Below are positions 1 to 22,999 of a stretch of DNA of 64,000 nt, piece after piece. The stretch is taken from NCBI RefSeq assembly GCF_964340395.1, contig NC_135566.1, positions 7,301,501 through 7,365,500 on the forward strand, in the 5' to 3' direction. The notes beneath the pieces were generated by a model. That model was not told the DNA's origin, searched no databases, and was given only the letters and a program-made list of their open reading frames with translations. Position 1 is the stretch's first letter, and each line of letters opens with the position of its first letter. Made by a program: the position numbers and the translations under genes. The DNA comes from Glandiceps talaboti (taxonomy: Eukaryota; Hemichordata; Enteropneusta; Spengelidae).

Positions 1-572
1 TGGGTGAATACCTTTAAATTTCACATGTATTATATTTTTGTCTGATAGTTAATTTGTTCCCCTTTGTAGGAATATAGGGATATTATCTCATTTTTAGCAG
101 TTAGCAAGAAAAATGATTATTTGATACTTTTGCTAAAGTCTTTTTCATTTTACGTAATAGGAATTTATGTAAATATTTCATTATATATGACAAATCTAGC
201 AAATTTGATTGTTCTTTTTGTACACTGCCTGAGTATACCAAATGAAGTATCAGTTTACCAAGGGTTCTTTCTTATTAGAGAAAAGATTATTTTTTTTCAC
301 ATTTCAAAAAGGGATTTGATTTGGAAGATTTCAGTGTACATGCACAAGTAGGTATATAGATATTGATCACGATAGAATATTTCAGAGAATGAACATTCAT
401 AGCACAGACAGGAGCATTTTCTATTTTGTTTTTACATATACAGTCAATGAACTGATGATGGTAGTCACACGGCAAAGTGAGCTTTTTAGTGATTATTTGA
501 TTTTGATTTTTTTTTTGTGGTTGAATAAAACTGATATTTACATTACACTTCATCAGTTATGCTATTGCTATT

Positions 573-798
573 TACAACCCCTAACACCGAAGTAAAGTGT
601 TTTCTGTATGTACCACAATTATTTATAGCATCCATATTAAGTGTACTGTTTCATTTGCTAATTGACCACATTAGAAAGGCCACATGCTAGGCTTGTAAAT
701 AAACCAATTGAAACAGTATACTTTATACTTGATATGAATGCTATAAACTGAGTGTAGCACATAGACAAAGTGCTTTACTTCAGTGTTACCTGTTGTAT
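573..798. mobile_element. MITE with TA target duplication (copy 1)
   Basis: A non-coding element of about 225 bp with long imperfect terminal inverted repeats of about 100 bp. The left end reads CAACCCCTAACACCGAAG and the right end, read in reverse complement, CAACAGGTAACACTGAAG. Both ends abut TA, as expected for a Tc1/mariner-type TA target site. A second copy of the same family lies at 21326-21552. There is no transposase. It sits in the downstream flank of the CENP-S gene. Confidence 0.75.
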
Positions 799-1672
799 TC
801 AGTGTGATAATCTCCCAGAAGATAAGTTGGTTGATAAACTGTGAGTGAAGTACCTTGGTAACTATATAAGGTGAGAAGTATTACATTTAGATAAAGGGAA
901 TTGAAGAGAAGAAATGGCACAAAGTGTCTTTATTCACTGTCAAAAACGGGAGTGAATGTTCAGCAGTAAGAAATGACTAGCCAGGGAAAGGAAAACATCA
1001 GAAAAATTAGTTTTATTCAATGACAAAAATATCAACTCATCATTAACATGCTCGCTTCAGACATGGACCCAATGCTTTCCATGGTTGCTTCACAGTACAC
1101 AAGTGTATATACTTACTGGTGAAGTGAATAGGCTGCAGTATTGCAATGATACTTTTGGGACAATCAGCCATAAAAATGACATTATTTTATTTTTGTTAGT
1201 TTGGAAAACTTTTTTCACCCCCCCCCCCCTTTCCATTAAAAAAGGATATCAATATACAACTAAAAATATGTTTTACTTTGTTTTAATAATAAAGAAAGTT
1301 GTCTTGTCCATGGTTTAAGTCAACTATCGTATACTGTTTTGGTGTTTCTATCCTCATGACAAAGAATACAAAACCTGGTCAGACATAACATGGTAAGACC
1401 ACAGACACTGTGGTAAAAGACGGTTACATGTACATATATTTGTGTGCTGATTTACTGCACAAGGTATCGTCTCATTTTCGGCTTTTGGGTTGGTAAGGAC
1501 CATGGCAAACTTGCCAATATTTGTCACAGAATTCTTAAATCTTAATTTCAAGAAAAAATAGATGAATCAGGTTCTAAAAAGTCATGTCATTTGTTTCTCC
1601 AATGACATATTTCATAGATAGTCGAAGTATGAGTTCATATAGTGGTTGGTGAACTCGTTCAGCCTCCTCGCC
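799..1672 (-). other. 3' flank / probable 3' UTR of CENP-S
   Basis: No coding sequence was recognised. Read on the minus strand, several AATAAA hexamers occur, at 1187-1192, 1012-1017 and 929-934. Any of them could be the polyadenylation signal of the CENP-S transcript whose stop codon is at 1673-1675. The exact 3' end cannot be fixed from sequence alone. Confidence 0.35.
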
Positions 1673-3583
1673 TCACTCCATTTCCGTGGTTTCTACCTCT
1701 CGCTCAGCTTTCTTTGCAGCTTTCTTCTTTCGTTTCTTTTCTCTCTCAGCTTCATTTACAGCAGCTTGTTGTTGACTTATTGAGTTCAGATGCTCAAACT
1801 GATCAACAAAAGGAAAACACAGGAAATTATGACATGTAATTTGTGTTGTTTGGCCATATCTATGCTAGTCTAAGTTCCAATACCATCCGTGTTACGATTT
1901 ACACTACGTTTATCATCATGTGATGTGTGAAGATAATGTAGTGTAAATCGTAACATGGGTCGTATTGGAACTACACCATATAAAGTCAATGCATGCATCT
2001 CTCACTTCTTAATATGTTGAAACATCATCATGCATAACTAAGTACAGTTTGATGACTTGTGATTTAAAGTAATTTAAAAACGAAAAAGAAAAAAAATGTG
2101 GCCATCTGTACTCATGTAGAATCAAGCTCTCTTTCATTTTAATTTTAATTGTTCCAGTTTGATGTTTATTACATATTAATCATTGTAATGCCTTGCTCAA
2201 CTATGCAGTGTACTAAGACTATGTGTTTCTTTGATCCATGACAAGGACAAAGGAAAATGCCCCCATAACAATTCTGAGCAGCTCTAGTAAAGTTATTCTA
2301 CAAGTAACAAATGAAACCATTTGCATTACACAATACTTACCAGTAAAGGACTTTTTCTGACAGCTAATTTTACATCCTCTGCATTAACAACTGACCTTTT
2401 GGCATGTCTTCGAAGAAAGAAACAAAGATATGATTTCGCCTACATGCTGTTGTTTATATACATATTCTAACTACTTTCCTAGATCCCCTGCAAACAATTT
2501 AAAATAAGCATAGTGCCTCCCTATTCACTTAATTCATATTACGCATTTTCTTTTTGAGTTGTGATTTTTATACAGAATTGAGAGCACTGATTTGATTTTG
2601 CCGATGAGATTAATCACAAAAGTGACACAATACATCATTCAATTAACAAGTATCATGAAAACTATAATTGTACTTACTTTGCGAAGAGTTCTAAGTCTGT
2701 AGCTAATATACCTAGACAAATAAATGGAAGTTACAAAAGGTAAAATGTATGTTTATATATATACAAATCAAATTTTACTTTAGATTCATGTCTGTTAGTG
2801 CATGATCTTCAGTTTCCTTTTTCTATCCACTATTATGTTTACATCCTGTCATGTCATTTCTTCCTGAGATTGCTACACTGCATAGCAATAAGTTAAATTT
2901 AAAAATACAACAAAATGCCCCCCCCCCAAAAAAAAAAAAACAACAACAAAAAAACAACAACAAAAAACAAAAAACAACAACAACAACAAACAGAAGCAAA
3001 CCAAACGATACAAAGTTGGGTACTTTGTTTTTTAAAACAAGGAGAAATTGTTGATAATATCTTACCGCACTGTCTAAATGTGGCTTCTGCTAAGGTTGCA
3101 ATGAATTGTCTTGAAAATACTACATCGTTTTCTTCAGCACTTTCCTCGCATATCTGACCCACAGAGTAATGAATTGCTGCTTTTAATCTCTGTAATGTTA
3201 AAAAAAAAACACCTACAAATTACTACAAAAATTCGAAACATAATCTAAAATAACACTTGTTTACGGATAGTTATCATATGCCATAACACAACAACAGTTA
3301 GCAGTTTGGCTAATAGTGGTGTTGTGCATTGATAAATTTACAAGTAAACACTGACTGATGATGAGGAAAATGGAGAAAATTTAATAACAAAACAAAGACA
3401 CGAAAACAGTTAAACAAACAATTAACCATGACAGCTTCTCAAAACCTAGCATTCTCATTTTGGAAGAGAAAAGACTTTGCCATATGGTTGAAAACATCAT
3501 CTGAACATTTATAAGATAGCATCTCTCTAATTTACCTGTTTATACGCCAGCTGATCATAACTCTCGTCGTCGTCGTCCGCCAT
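1673..3583 (-). CDS. CENPS: CENP-S / MHF1 histone-fold protein, five coding exons, complete (132 aa)
   Basis: Coding exons in order are 3536-3583, 3066-3189, 2678-2711, 2341-2407 and 1673-1798, all on the minus strand with GT-AG introns. Phases close to 399 nt including the stop. The protein begins MADDDDESYDQLAYKQ and continues RLKAAIHYSVGQICEES, then the TFRQCG, DLELFAKHAKRS and AEDVKLAVRKSPLL segments. These match the histone-fold helices of animal CENP-S (also called MHF1, APITD1, FAAP16), whose human form is 138 aa. The C-terminal 40 residues are a charged coiled or basic tail rich in K, R and E, as in the family. CENP-S pairs with CENP-X; the tetramer binds DNA at kinetochores and recruits FANCM at stalled forks. 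The start is the only in-frame ATG before the conserved YKQRLKAA block. The gene is head-to-head with mitofusin. Confidence 0.93.
1870..1975. mobile_element. Short hairpin MITE in CENP-S intron 4
   Basis: Two inverted arms of about 42 bp (1872-1914 and 1932-1973) flank a loop of about 17 bp. Both arms contain GTTACGATTTACACTAC or its near match, and both begin with AGTTCCAATAC. The whole could fold into one long hairpin. It lies entirely inside the last CENP-S intron. No coding potential was seen. Confidence 0.6.
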
Positions 3584-3994
3584 TTCGAGTTTCCCGCTAT
3601 TTCAACCCACAATGCACTGTGTTTATGTTACGTCAGCTTATATTATATGTATTGTGATTTCCATCATGATATGATATAATTCCGAGCATATAGCATTTGA
3701 CACATTTTGATAACGCTGATACGTCAAACACTTCGTGTTTAAGATCATTTGGGCTTCACATGTGTTGAAATATCTTCTAAAAGGCGTCAACGCAATCAGC
3801 CTGGTGAAAAGAGACAACGGGCACACAGCTTTCATAAGAGGTCATAGGTCAACTACTCGTGTTGCGCGATATTAGTCTCCATGCACGTGTGAGAAATTAT
3901 TGTTTATTACGATGACATATTCATTAGTATTAATGTAGGAGATAATACCAATAGTTTCTTCAAAGACGAACTAACCAAAACCCCAAGAAAAAAG
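3584..3994. promoter_or_regulatory. Bidirectional promoter between CENPS (-) and mitofusin (+)
   Basis: Only about 400 bp separate the CENP-S start codon (3583, minus) from a likely mitofusin 5' UTR exon whose donor AAAG|GTAAGT is at 3994/3995. The interval holds a perfect DR1 nuclear-receptor element (two AGGTCA half sites with one base between, 3839-3851), an E-box CACGTG (3884-3889) and a CRE-like TTACGTCA (3628-3635). No TATA box is placed convincingly. The promoter assignment is inferred from gene geometry; the motifs are directly visible. Confidence 0.6.
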
Positions 3995-5041
3995 GTAAGT
4001 ATTGCGACTTTGGAGACCGGAGAGCTACAGTAAGCAAGACGTTTCATCACGTATTCACAGATCAGTCAAGTCAAAGCCACAGGAGTCTGCAGACTACATT
4101 TGGAATCCAGACAATGTTGACCTTCAAGCACCGTTACTTTATAGTGTTTCACATTGGGTTATATTTATAGTAGTCAAGTTAAGGAAATCATGTAACAGCC
4201 AACCTCAAGTTCTGCATGTCAAAATGTAAAAAAGTTCATAAAGCAAAGATCTTGCATGGTTTTGTTGTTATGTTGATATTATTATGATAATATTAATAAT
4301 AATTTGTGAAATTGTGTATCTTTTTTTTTGGGGGGGGGGGGCATTTTCTAATTGTGGTTGGTTTGTAAGCTAAAATGGCATAATCCTGACTTTAAATGGA
4401 TGAAATGCTTTTATTTTAAAAATCCATTATCAAATGCAAAAAGTACATCTATCTACTGCCCTACAGATATTATTCTCCATTATCTTTCTTTGCACTGCCA
4501 TGGAAAATATGAGTGAGCTAATGATGCCAGGTGCCACCACAAGTTAAAAGACAAATAGTGACAACAAACCCTAGAGTGACAAATATTTTCAGGATGAATG
4601 AAGAAAAAATATTGGATAACTATGCATATATGTGCACAAGCGTAATTTATGAAAAACATGAAAAAATATTGATAATTTTGAATGTTTTGACTGATATTTT
4701 GATCACCACAGAACCAATGGTACAGATACAGGTTGTTGTGATGCAGAAAACTGGGGTATAAAGTCCATATTTTTGGTTTGAATACTTCCAACTTGGCTTA
4801 TGTAATCTGTATTGTTGTGATTTAGAATTTAGCCATTCATGCAGCCCTACTTCACATTGTTGGAGAAACCTTTGCATTATTTTTGTCATGAGCCCAAAAG
4901 ATGTGATTAACCAGCAATTTTTATCTGACAGGCAGACAAATATGTACATCATGCCAAGGATAATGGAAACGTTGTTGTCATAATTCCTTATTTGTGAAAA
5001 TTTCTTTGATGTTCAAGGTGTAGCAGGAAAAATACGACAGA
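3995..5041 (+). other. Mitofusin 5' UTR intron (inferred)
   Basis: A strong donor (AAAG|GTAAGT) at 3995 and a plausible acceptor (TAGCAG) ending at 5026, just before the start codon at 5042, suggest a 5' UTR intron of about 1.03 kb. A poly-G tract lies at 4330-4341. No coding segment was recognised here. Confidence 0.4.
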
Positions 5042-16485
<11,444 letters not shown>

Positions 16486-16837
16486 ACATTCACCAGATAT
16501 GTATGAAGTAACAACCACCATTATCCAGAATTTCAATCTTATCAGAGAAGCACTCTCAAGATGACCTTTGACCTGCTACTATCAACTTGATATATGACCT
16601 TTGTCCTGCTAAGATATGAAGTCAAGACAATATGTATAATTGCTGTCGCTGTGATTTGATAGAACAAGTAGTGGATAACATGGATGTGTGGAAATTAAGT
16701 ATTGAGTCTGCCATGTGGCTGATACAAACTTGGTGCAAATGTCTGTGAACATTTATAAACTTGCCATAAATGTCAGTTAACATTTACCAGATTATCTTGT
16801 TCTTTAGACATTAATTGTTGTGTAATCTCGTGGTGTT

Positions 16838-17472
16838 CATGGAAAGTAATTCAGCGTTCATGGAGAGTCATTCAGCATCACGGAAAGTCATTGAGAAATT
16901 ACGGAAAGTCATCCAGCATTCATGGAAAGTCATTCAGCTTGCATATAAAGTCATTCAACATTCATGGAAAGTCATTCAGTATTCACGGAAAGTCATTCAG
17001 CTTGCATAGAAAGTCATTCAGCAGTCATGGAAAGTCGTTCAATATTCACGGAAAGTCATTCAGCTTGCATAGAAAGTCATTCAGCATTCATGGAAAGTCA
17101 TTCAGTATTCACGGAAAGTCATTCAGCTTGCATAGAAAGTCATTCAGCAGTCATGGAAAGTCGTTCAATATTCACGGAAAGTCATTTAGCTTGCATAGAA
17201 AGTCATTCAGCAGTCATGGAAAGTCGTTCAATATTCACGGAAAGTCATTAAGCTTGCATAGAAAGTCATTCAGCATTCATGGAAAGTCATCCAGCATTCA
17301 TGGAAAGTCATTCAGCTTGCATAGAAAGTCATTCAGCAGTCATGGAAAGTCATTCAGTGTTCATGGAAAGTCGTTCAATATTCACGGAAAGTCATTCAGC
17401 TTGCATAGTCATTCAGCATTCACGGAAAGTCATTCAGCTTGCATAGAAAGTCATTCAGTGTTCACAGAATAA
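16838..17472 (+). repeat. 21-bp minisatellite in mitofusin 3' transcribed flank
   Basis: About thirty units of roughly 21 bp of the form CATTCATGGAAAGTCATTCAG alternate with CTTGCATAGAAAGTCATTCAG and related variants in a higher-order pattern. It begins about 350 nt after the mitofusin stop codon and ends at a possible AATAAA (17468-17473). Because 21 is a multiple of three and the unit has no in-frame stop, two frames stay open across much of it, but no gene start or homology supports translation. Confidence 0.9.
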
Positions 17473-17963
17473 ACCTTTTAAAAGATATTACAAAAGTTTA
17501 TCAACATATACCATTTAAATTGTTTTTGAATTCATGTATATAACATAAAATTACTTCAAAGTATTGTATGCAAAGTTGCTGCAGAAAGACTGAAGAAATT
17601 GGGTCTATGTTTATGTTTGTCACACTATAGACCCCAGAGTGAATGTCAATGGTTATGTATACTTATTTTTGATATAATGCAAAGTGAAATGGCATTGAAA
17701 TTATTGTTATTGATGATAGAAACCAAGGCTGGTTTGCATAACTGTTGTAGCTGAGGTGATTCAAACCAAAAATGATATCGCAGTGAAGGCTTGGTGCAGT
17801 GCTCTTCATGTGTGTTGTTCCTGCTTTCCACCTTAACTTTATGTTTGCATTTGTATTTTTGTATAAGGCTAAGTTACCTTTACAAATTAACCCATAATTC
17901 AATAGTAAAACTGTAAAAGTCCATAGCAATGAACTAGTGTACGTTGTAAATTAGTCTAAATGA

Positions 17964-17969
17964 AATAAA
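17964..17969 (+). promoter_or_regulatory. Candidate mitofusin polyadenylation signal
   Basis: An AATAAA hexamer lies about 1.5 kb after the stop codon. An earlier alternative is at 17468-17473. Which is used, or whether both are, cannot be decided from sequence. Confidence 0.3.
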
Positions 17970-19763
17970 ATCATGTTTATCTCTCAAATTTTATTTTCTG
18001 TAAGTTTACCTTTAAAGCTCCACTTGCTGTAACTGGAGTATTATTTTTCTGACCAGACAACCAACAATCATTTTATTAAAATGCAAATAATTAGACACTG
18101 TACATGTCATTTAATGGCCAACTTTATCCATAGTTATTGTAGGACAGGTTGAAACATGATTGTGTTGGGGGCACGGATTTTAGGGTGTGGACCTAAAAAT
18201 CAATTTGATTACATTTTATTTTGTACTGTATTACGTGTACAACTACTCAAATATGTTTACTGACAGATGATTGAATACTGTTCAGGGTATACAATATGCA
18301 AGTAAGTCATTATTATAGCTGACAAAACAGTTTCAAAAATACATTCTAGTGCAGCTTTAGTACCAAATTGTTGGATGGTCATGTACCCCCTAACTTGGTC
18401 AAAAATATCAAATATTCAGAACACACTTTCCCCTTAATTAATTGATACAAGGACATAGCTATTAATTAGTTGATTTGCATCATGTATATGTAGATATTTA
18501 TTTAAATTAATATTTTAATATTTTCAAATAGAATTAATTTCACCCAAAGAACAGTGATTAATGGGTATTAATAACATGAATTTTTCATAAGAATTGTTTT
18601 CATTACTTCTGATGAGTTTATTCATAATTTTATAAACCATTGAACAGATCAAGTGTAATTTCTGTTCTAATGTATCTAATAGTTTACTACTGCTGTCCTG
18701 TATGTGTCCAGGGATTTATTATGTCTTTTCAAGTCTAGAAATTTATGTTTGCAGGCGTTCTGCTAAAGTTTAAACTCTAAAATGCACTGCTAGGATTGTG
18801 TGCTAACCGCTACACTACCAAATAAAACAAATTATCGTGTCCTTATTTTCATTTTTCTATAATTTTGGAGGCTATTTATGGAAAATTTTGACATAAATGA
18901 AAAATGCCAGATCATTTTTATTACTCAAGTCTAAAATATTTTTGCAATTCACCAAAAATTTACTGAACTGCAACAATTTTTGTTCGGATAATTTTGGCGG
19001 GAAAATGCTGGGTGCTAGTGATAATAGTACATTTATATGTTTTCAGTCATGATTTATGTTGAATACTTCGATATACTTTCAAGTTGCAATTGTTTGTAGC
19101 ATAACTCCTTTTAGAAGTGTTTGTGATATGTTTTTTTTTTGCCTGTTATAATTTTGTGCTTATTTTTTCTTAGCATGACATTCACAAGCCATTAGCGGTC
19201 CAAGTGCAACAAACCCGCGGGCTTGCCTGGCGAAAACGGGTGTCATAAAAGTTGTTTGCATCTCTAAAGCTGTTTGTAGCGTTACTTATAATAGCCTAAT
19301 AAATTGATAACAACTGATATAAGACAGAGATAAGGTTTGCCTCAATTGCAGTCCATGCAGACGGCCGAATAGAGGTTTTACAGCTGTTTACTTGTGTTAT
19401 GTAAGAGCCCATCATCACATGTGTAAATATTGGTACTCTTTGATAACAAGTCAACTTGCTTGGCTAATGGCTTGTCCCAGTAATGGGACGTTGTCAAATT
19501 TCAAACCTATAAGGAATTAATTTTTGTACTGTTAATCTTTCTCAACTCATTTTATGATGCAGTTTATTTTACAGGTCAGAGAGTGACCAAAGTATTTTTT
19601 TTTCTTTTGCACATTGATTAATATGTAGTGTATAACACAAACGAAAAAAAAAGACAAATCACTGTGTAAGATACTCCAAAACACATTACAGGACAAATCT
19701 TCTTCATGCTATAAGCAAGGATAAAATATGGTCTATGTATACAATACCCAAATTAATTTTCTT
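17970..19763. other. Intergenic DNA, AT-rich
   Basis: No coding exon was recognised on either strand. The only structured item seen is a tRNA-like remnant near 18755-18822. Confidence 0.5.
18755..18822 (-). pseudogene. Degenerate tRNA-like sequence (tRNA pseudogene or SINE head)
   Basis: On the minus strand the segment starts GGTAGTGTAGCGGTTAGCAC, very like the A-box region of Val/Asp/Glu tRNAs. About 45 nt later a weak B-box-like AGAGTTTAAACT follows. The acceptor stem and a canonical B box are missing, so it is not a working tRNA. A SINE head is possible. Confidence 0.35.
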
Positions 19764-20040
19764 GTAGTGGCTCTGAACTCAGAGTATAAATAAGTTACCT
19801 AGTATATTTTGGCTAATCACTTGACCATCTTCAGCCGTTATTTTATACGATTCATTGCCATAGACTTGTTATATGACTGGACGAGGGTGTCGTACACTAC
19901 CGGTTTTTTCACACCCTCATTCCAGTTACAATGTTAGTGATACTATGTAATCATGATGTCTTCTTTCACTGAAGAAGGCCGAGTGATTCAGTCAAAATCT
20001 ACTAGGTAAATTATTTACAACCTGAGTTCAGAACTTATAC
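19764..20040. mobile_element. MITE-like inverted-repeat element
   Basis: Inverted termini of about 70 bp: the left arm has TCTGAACTCAGAGTATAAAT and TTACCTAGTA, and the right arm carries the reverse complement with about 80 percent match. The interior is unique and non-coding. It lies in intergenic DNA downstream of mitofusin. Confidence 0.65.
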
Positions 20041-20639
20041 AAAATGTGATTCCTTAGCAAAAAAAACCCAACATTTTTTTGTTTCAAAATGATTTGAGTT
20101 TTCCTCATACCCCAAGTAGCTAGTGACTACAATTCATTTCTTTTTTAGTGCAAAAGACCTCGATGTAACAGTTAAATCATCCAAAAATGTATGAAAATAC
20201 CACGGAATGCGACAGCATACCAGTAATATACATAACTACTATTGTATATTTTCATGAATTGAAATACAAATAATGAACTGCTTAGTTGTGAAATTTAAGC
20301 TTGCCTAAAACATTTAAGTATTTTTGTGCAAAGATGGATTATTGAGCGAAATATTCAGATTTTACACTATTATTTTGGGTTCAGAATTTCTTAGAGAGTT
20401 AGGTCTTCTGAGATCCAGCAAAACAATATATGGAGAGAACAACTCTTTGTTGGTTTGATTTGTGGTGTTCTGTGTATATATATATATTAGCTGTGATGTC
20501 TCTGCAAGGATGTCAACTCTACAAATTCAAGTGTGCCTTTGTGTATTCCACTGATAGAATTTTTATCTCTCATAATTATATATATGTATTATCTGCTGTA
20601 ATGAACATAAATGTTGATATAGATTGATTCCTATTAAAT

Positions 20640-21098
20640 TCAGTGTCCTGGGCCCTCTTGGTTCTTCATCTTCATGCTGTCATGGTTACTGGCAGAATAT
20701 TCAAAAAGTATTGTGAGTAATATGTATGTAATGTAGATGTTTAAATGATGAATTCTTCTCGTACACCTAGTATTGCAGAAAAAAACAACTTGTTTAGTAT
20801 ACAATGGAAGCCATGTAACCTGAAACGGAATATCGTGTGACTTGACGAAGATCTTGCTAACACTGATACATTTCATCACTCGGTCAAGTGTCCACTCCCT
20901 TTGGTAATGTTGTCTTTGCCATGCCATCATACAAAAGTCAGGCTCTACATCAGTGTGTTTCTTAAATAGAGGAGATAGATCAAGCCTAAGACCTCTGTAC
21001 TGGTCTGGGGTAAAATATATACAAAACTTACTCAATTGTTGTCTTTTGACTTTTGGAGACCGTAACTTAAAAATATGAGATTTTCCATATTTACCCAT
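20640..21098 (-). CDS. Orphan 152-aa ORF, unrecognised
   Basis: An ATG-initiated frame runs 152 codons. The first about 95 residues are basic and hydrophilic with mixed composition (RLDLSPLFKKHTDVEPDFC, then MAWQRQHYQREWTLDRVMKC). The last 50 are hydrophobic and look random. No family was recognised. It could be a single exon of an unknown gene, with the real coding part ending before the tail, or a chance ORF. It lies beside a MITE and has no identified partner exons. Confidence 0.25.
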   Translation of the reverse strand: MGKYGKSHIFKLRSPKVKRQQLSKFCIYFTPDQYRGLRLDLSPLFKKHTDVEPDFCMMAWQRQHYQREWTLDRVMKCISVSKIFVKSHDIPFQVTWLPLYTKQVVFFCNTRCTRRIHHLNIYITYILLTILFEYSASNHDSMKMKNQEGPGH

Positions 21099-21325
21099 TG
21101 TTGTTACTGCGATTCAATGTGTGAAACCATAGCAACAAACACTGTGCATGTAAAATCTTAAAGATATCACACAATAAAATGAAACTAATCTTGTTGTATG
21201 ATATTAAAAACCTGTGTCCATTTTGTGAAGTATTTTTCAGATATGGTAAGCTAACGTTGACAGGAAGCAACACAGCATGATCAGACAAGCAGATCAATGA
21301 AAACAATATCCGCAGTTCCAATTTA

Positions 21326-21552
21326 CAACCCATAACACCAAAGTAAAACGTATTCTGTGTGTACCACAATCGTTTATAGCATCCATAGCAAGTGTAAAAG
21401 TATATTGTTTCATTTGCTAATTGAACACATTAGAAAGGCCACATGCTGAGCTTATAAATAAACCAATTGAAACTATAATTTTACACTTGATATGGATGTT
21501 ATAAACAATTGAAGTACATAGAGAAAGTGTTTTACTTCAGTGTTACTAGTTG
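21326..21552. mobile_element. MITE with TA target duplication (copy 2)
   Basis: A 227-bp element with the same termini and interior as the one at 573-798 (start CAACCCATAACACC, shared GAAAGGCCACATGCT in the interior), flanked by TA at both ends. The two copies are in the same orientation and clearly homologous with scattered differences. Confidence 0.75.
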
Positions 21553-21559
21553 TAAACAT

Positions 21560-21662
21560 CCCGTTTTCAGTAACAATTCATATCAGCTCTGTTTGATACA
21601 ACCACACAGAAACCAGTAAGAAAGTGTATATTCTACACTGAAGATAACAAGATCTTAATTTC
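21560..21662. mobile_element. Half element: single arm of the CAG-type MITE family
   Basis: This contains the arm sequence CTCTGTTTGATACAACCACA followed by GTAAGAAAGTGTATATTCTACACTGAAGATAAC-like sequence. It matches the terminal arms at 47763-48094 and 50401-50744 but has no opposite arm. It directly follows the MITE at 21326-21552. Confidence 0.5.
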
Positions 21663-22572
21663 TAGCTACAGTTTGTCTATATGAAATAAATTATTTAAAC
21701 GTACTGCAACTAGACACAGACACACGAGAGCCAAGGAGGGAGGACTCATCAATAATTTGGTCAGTGTTATGTATATGCATGATATGGCTTTCAAACAATG
21801 CAATGTAGAGAGTAGGTCTGCAGGAATCAAATCTCGTCGCTGATCACAAAAAACAAAGGATCTAATAACTTTTTGTGTGTTTCTTGAGGGCGCAATTGAT
21901 CGCCATATCACATGGTTCATTCCCGGGCTGCAAATGCAATAGGGCTAAATAAAAAAATTGTTTCTGATAACTCGACCGATTCTAGTTTAAGGCCTCGACC
22001 CTGAACATTTTTTTGCATGCTAAAAGGTAAAATGGTAATTTATTTCCACATCCATTATTTCTGTGTACACCTTCATGCCTGTACCTCATCTGTGGTCACT
22101 TTTAAAAAAAATCCTATTCCCGAGAGAAACCATGTCTTTTTAGACGATAACAGTACAGCCTGCGTAACGTCTTTGTCAACATAACTTATAATTCTCTTCC
22201 TTTAATTCCTTTACACCCTATCAAACTCTCACCAAAGTATTGTGACCAACGAAAATCTTATCTTGGGGCGAAGTAATTTTTAAAATTTAAAGTAAAATAA
22301 AATAAAATTCAGACCCTATTTCCTGAAGTCATGTTTGATATCAGAAACAAACATTTGTCATATTTTGCTTAAACACAAATAATAGATAAATACATGAAAA
22401 AATCATTGAAGTGTAAACGGAAATCCTATACTTTCAAAATTTCTTACAAATCTGATTGAACGCGTCAATACTTTTCGTAGTCTGGTTGATGTTGAGCACA
22501 TATTAAACACGAAAATCGTCCCATATATTATAGAGAATATTTGTTGCTTGAACATATATATACGGACATCTC

Positions 22573-22890
22573 CAGATTTAAACAATAATTTTACACTACA
22601 GCAATATATACATAATTTGATTGTATATGCGGAGGTTTAACTTTCAAAATGCCGTTGCCATGGCTATATAATAGCCACACTGGAACTATCTGAAAATCTA
22701 CAACTACGTCACTGTCAGTGCGACTTATTTTAGTTACATCATAATCACACAATATTAGTACTGTATAAAATTTGACGGATTTGTGTATATATTTCGATAT
22801 TTACCCTGGACAGTTTTGATATAAAAAATCACTTAAAAAATCTATATTGATTTCTCTAATTATGAGTTTAGACATTGAAATAGTAAATTA
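22573..22890 (+). repeat. Left direct repeat flanking the satellite block
   Basis: About 318 bp beginning CCAGATTTAAACAATAATTT and ending near GACATTGAAATAGTAAA is repeated in the same orientation at 32563-32882 with a few indels and substitutions (roughly 90 percent by eye). Shared blocks include CAACTACGTCACTGTCAGTG and GACGGATTTGTGTATATATT. No LTR-type TG...CA ends or coding sequence were seen. Confidence 0.85.
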
Positions 22891-22999
22891 ATTGTCCAAA
22901 GCAATGGAAATCCTAAATTTCTTTACAATTAATTGTAAATACTGTATCATCTGAAAATGAAACTAGCATTATAAATGTAAGTAAACACACGCGCATGTG

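Noticed and set aside
16891-17472. A 193-aa repetitive protein (KSFSIHG heptads)
   Set aside because: It is the 21-bp minisatellite read in frame. It has no upstream signals and lies in the mitofusin 3' flank.
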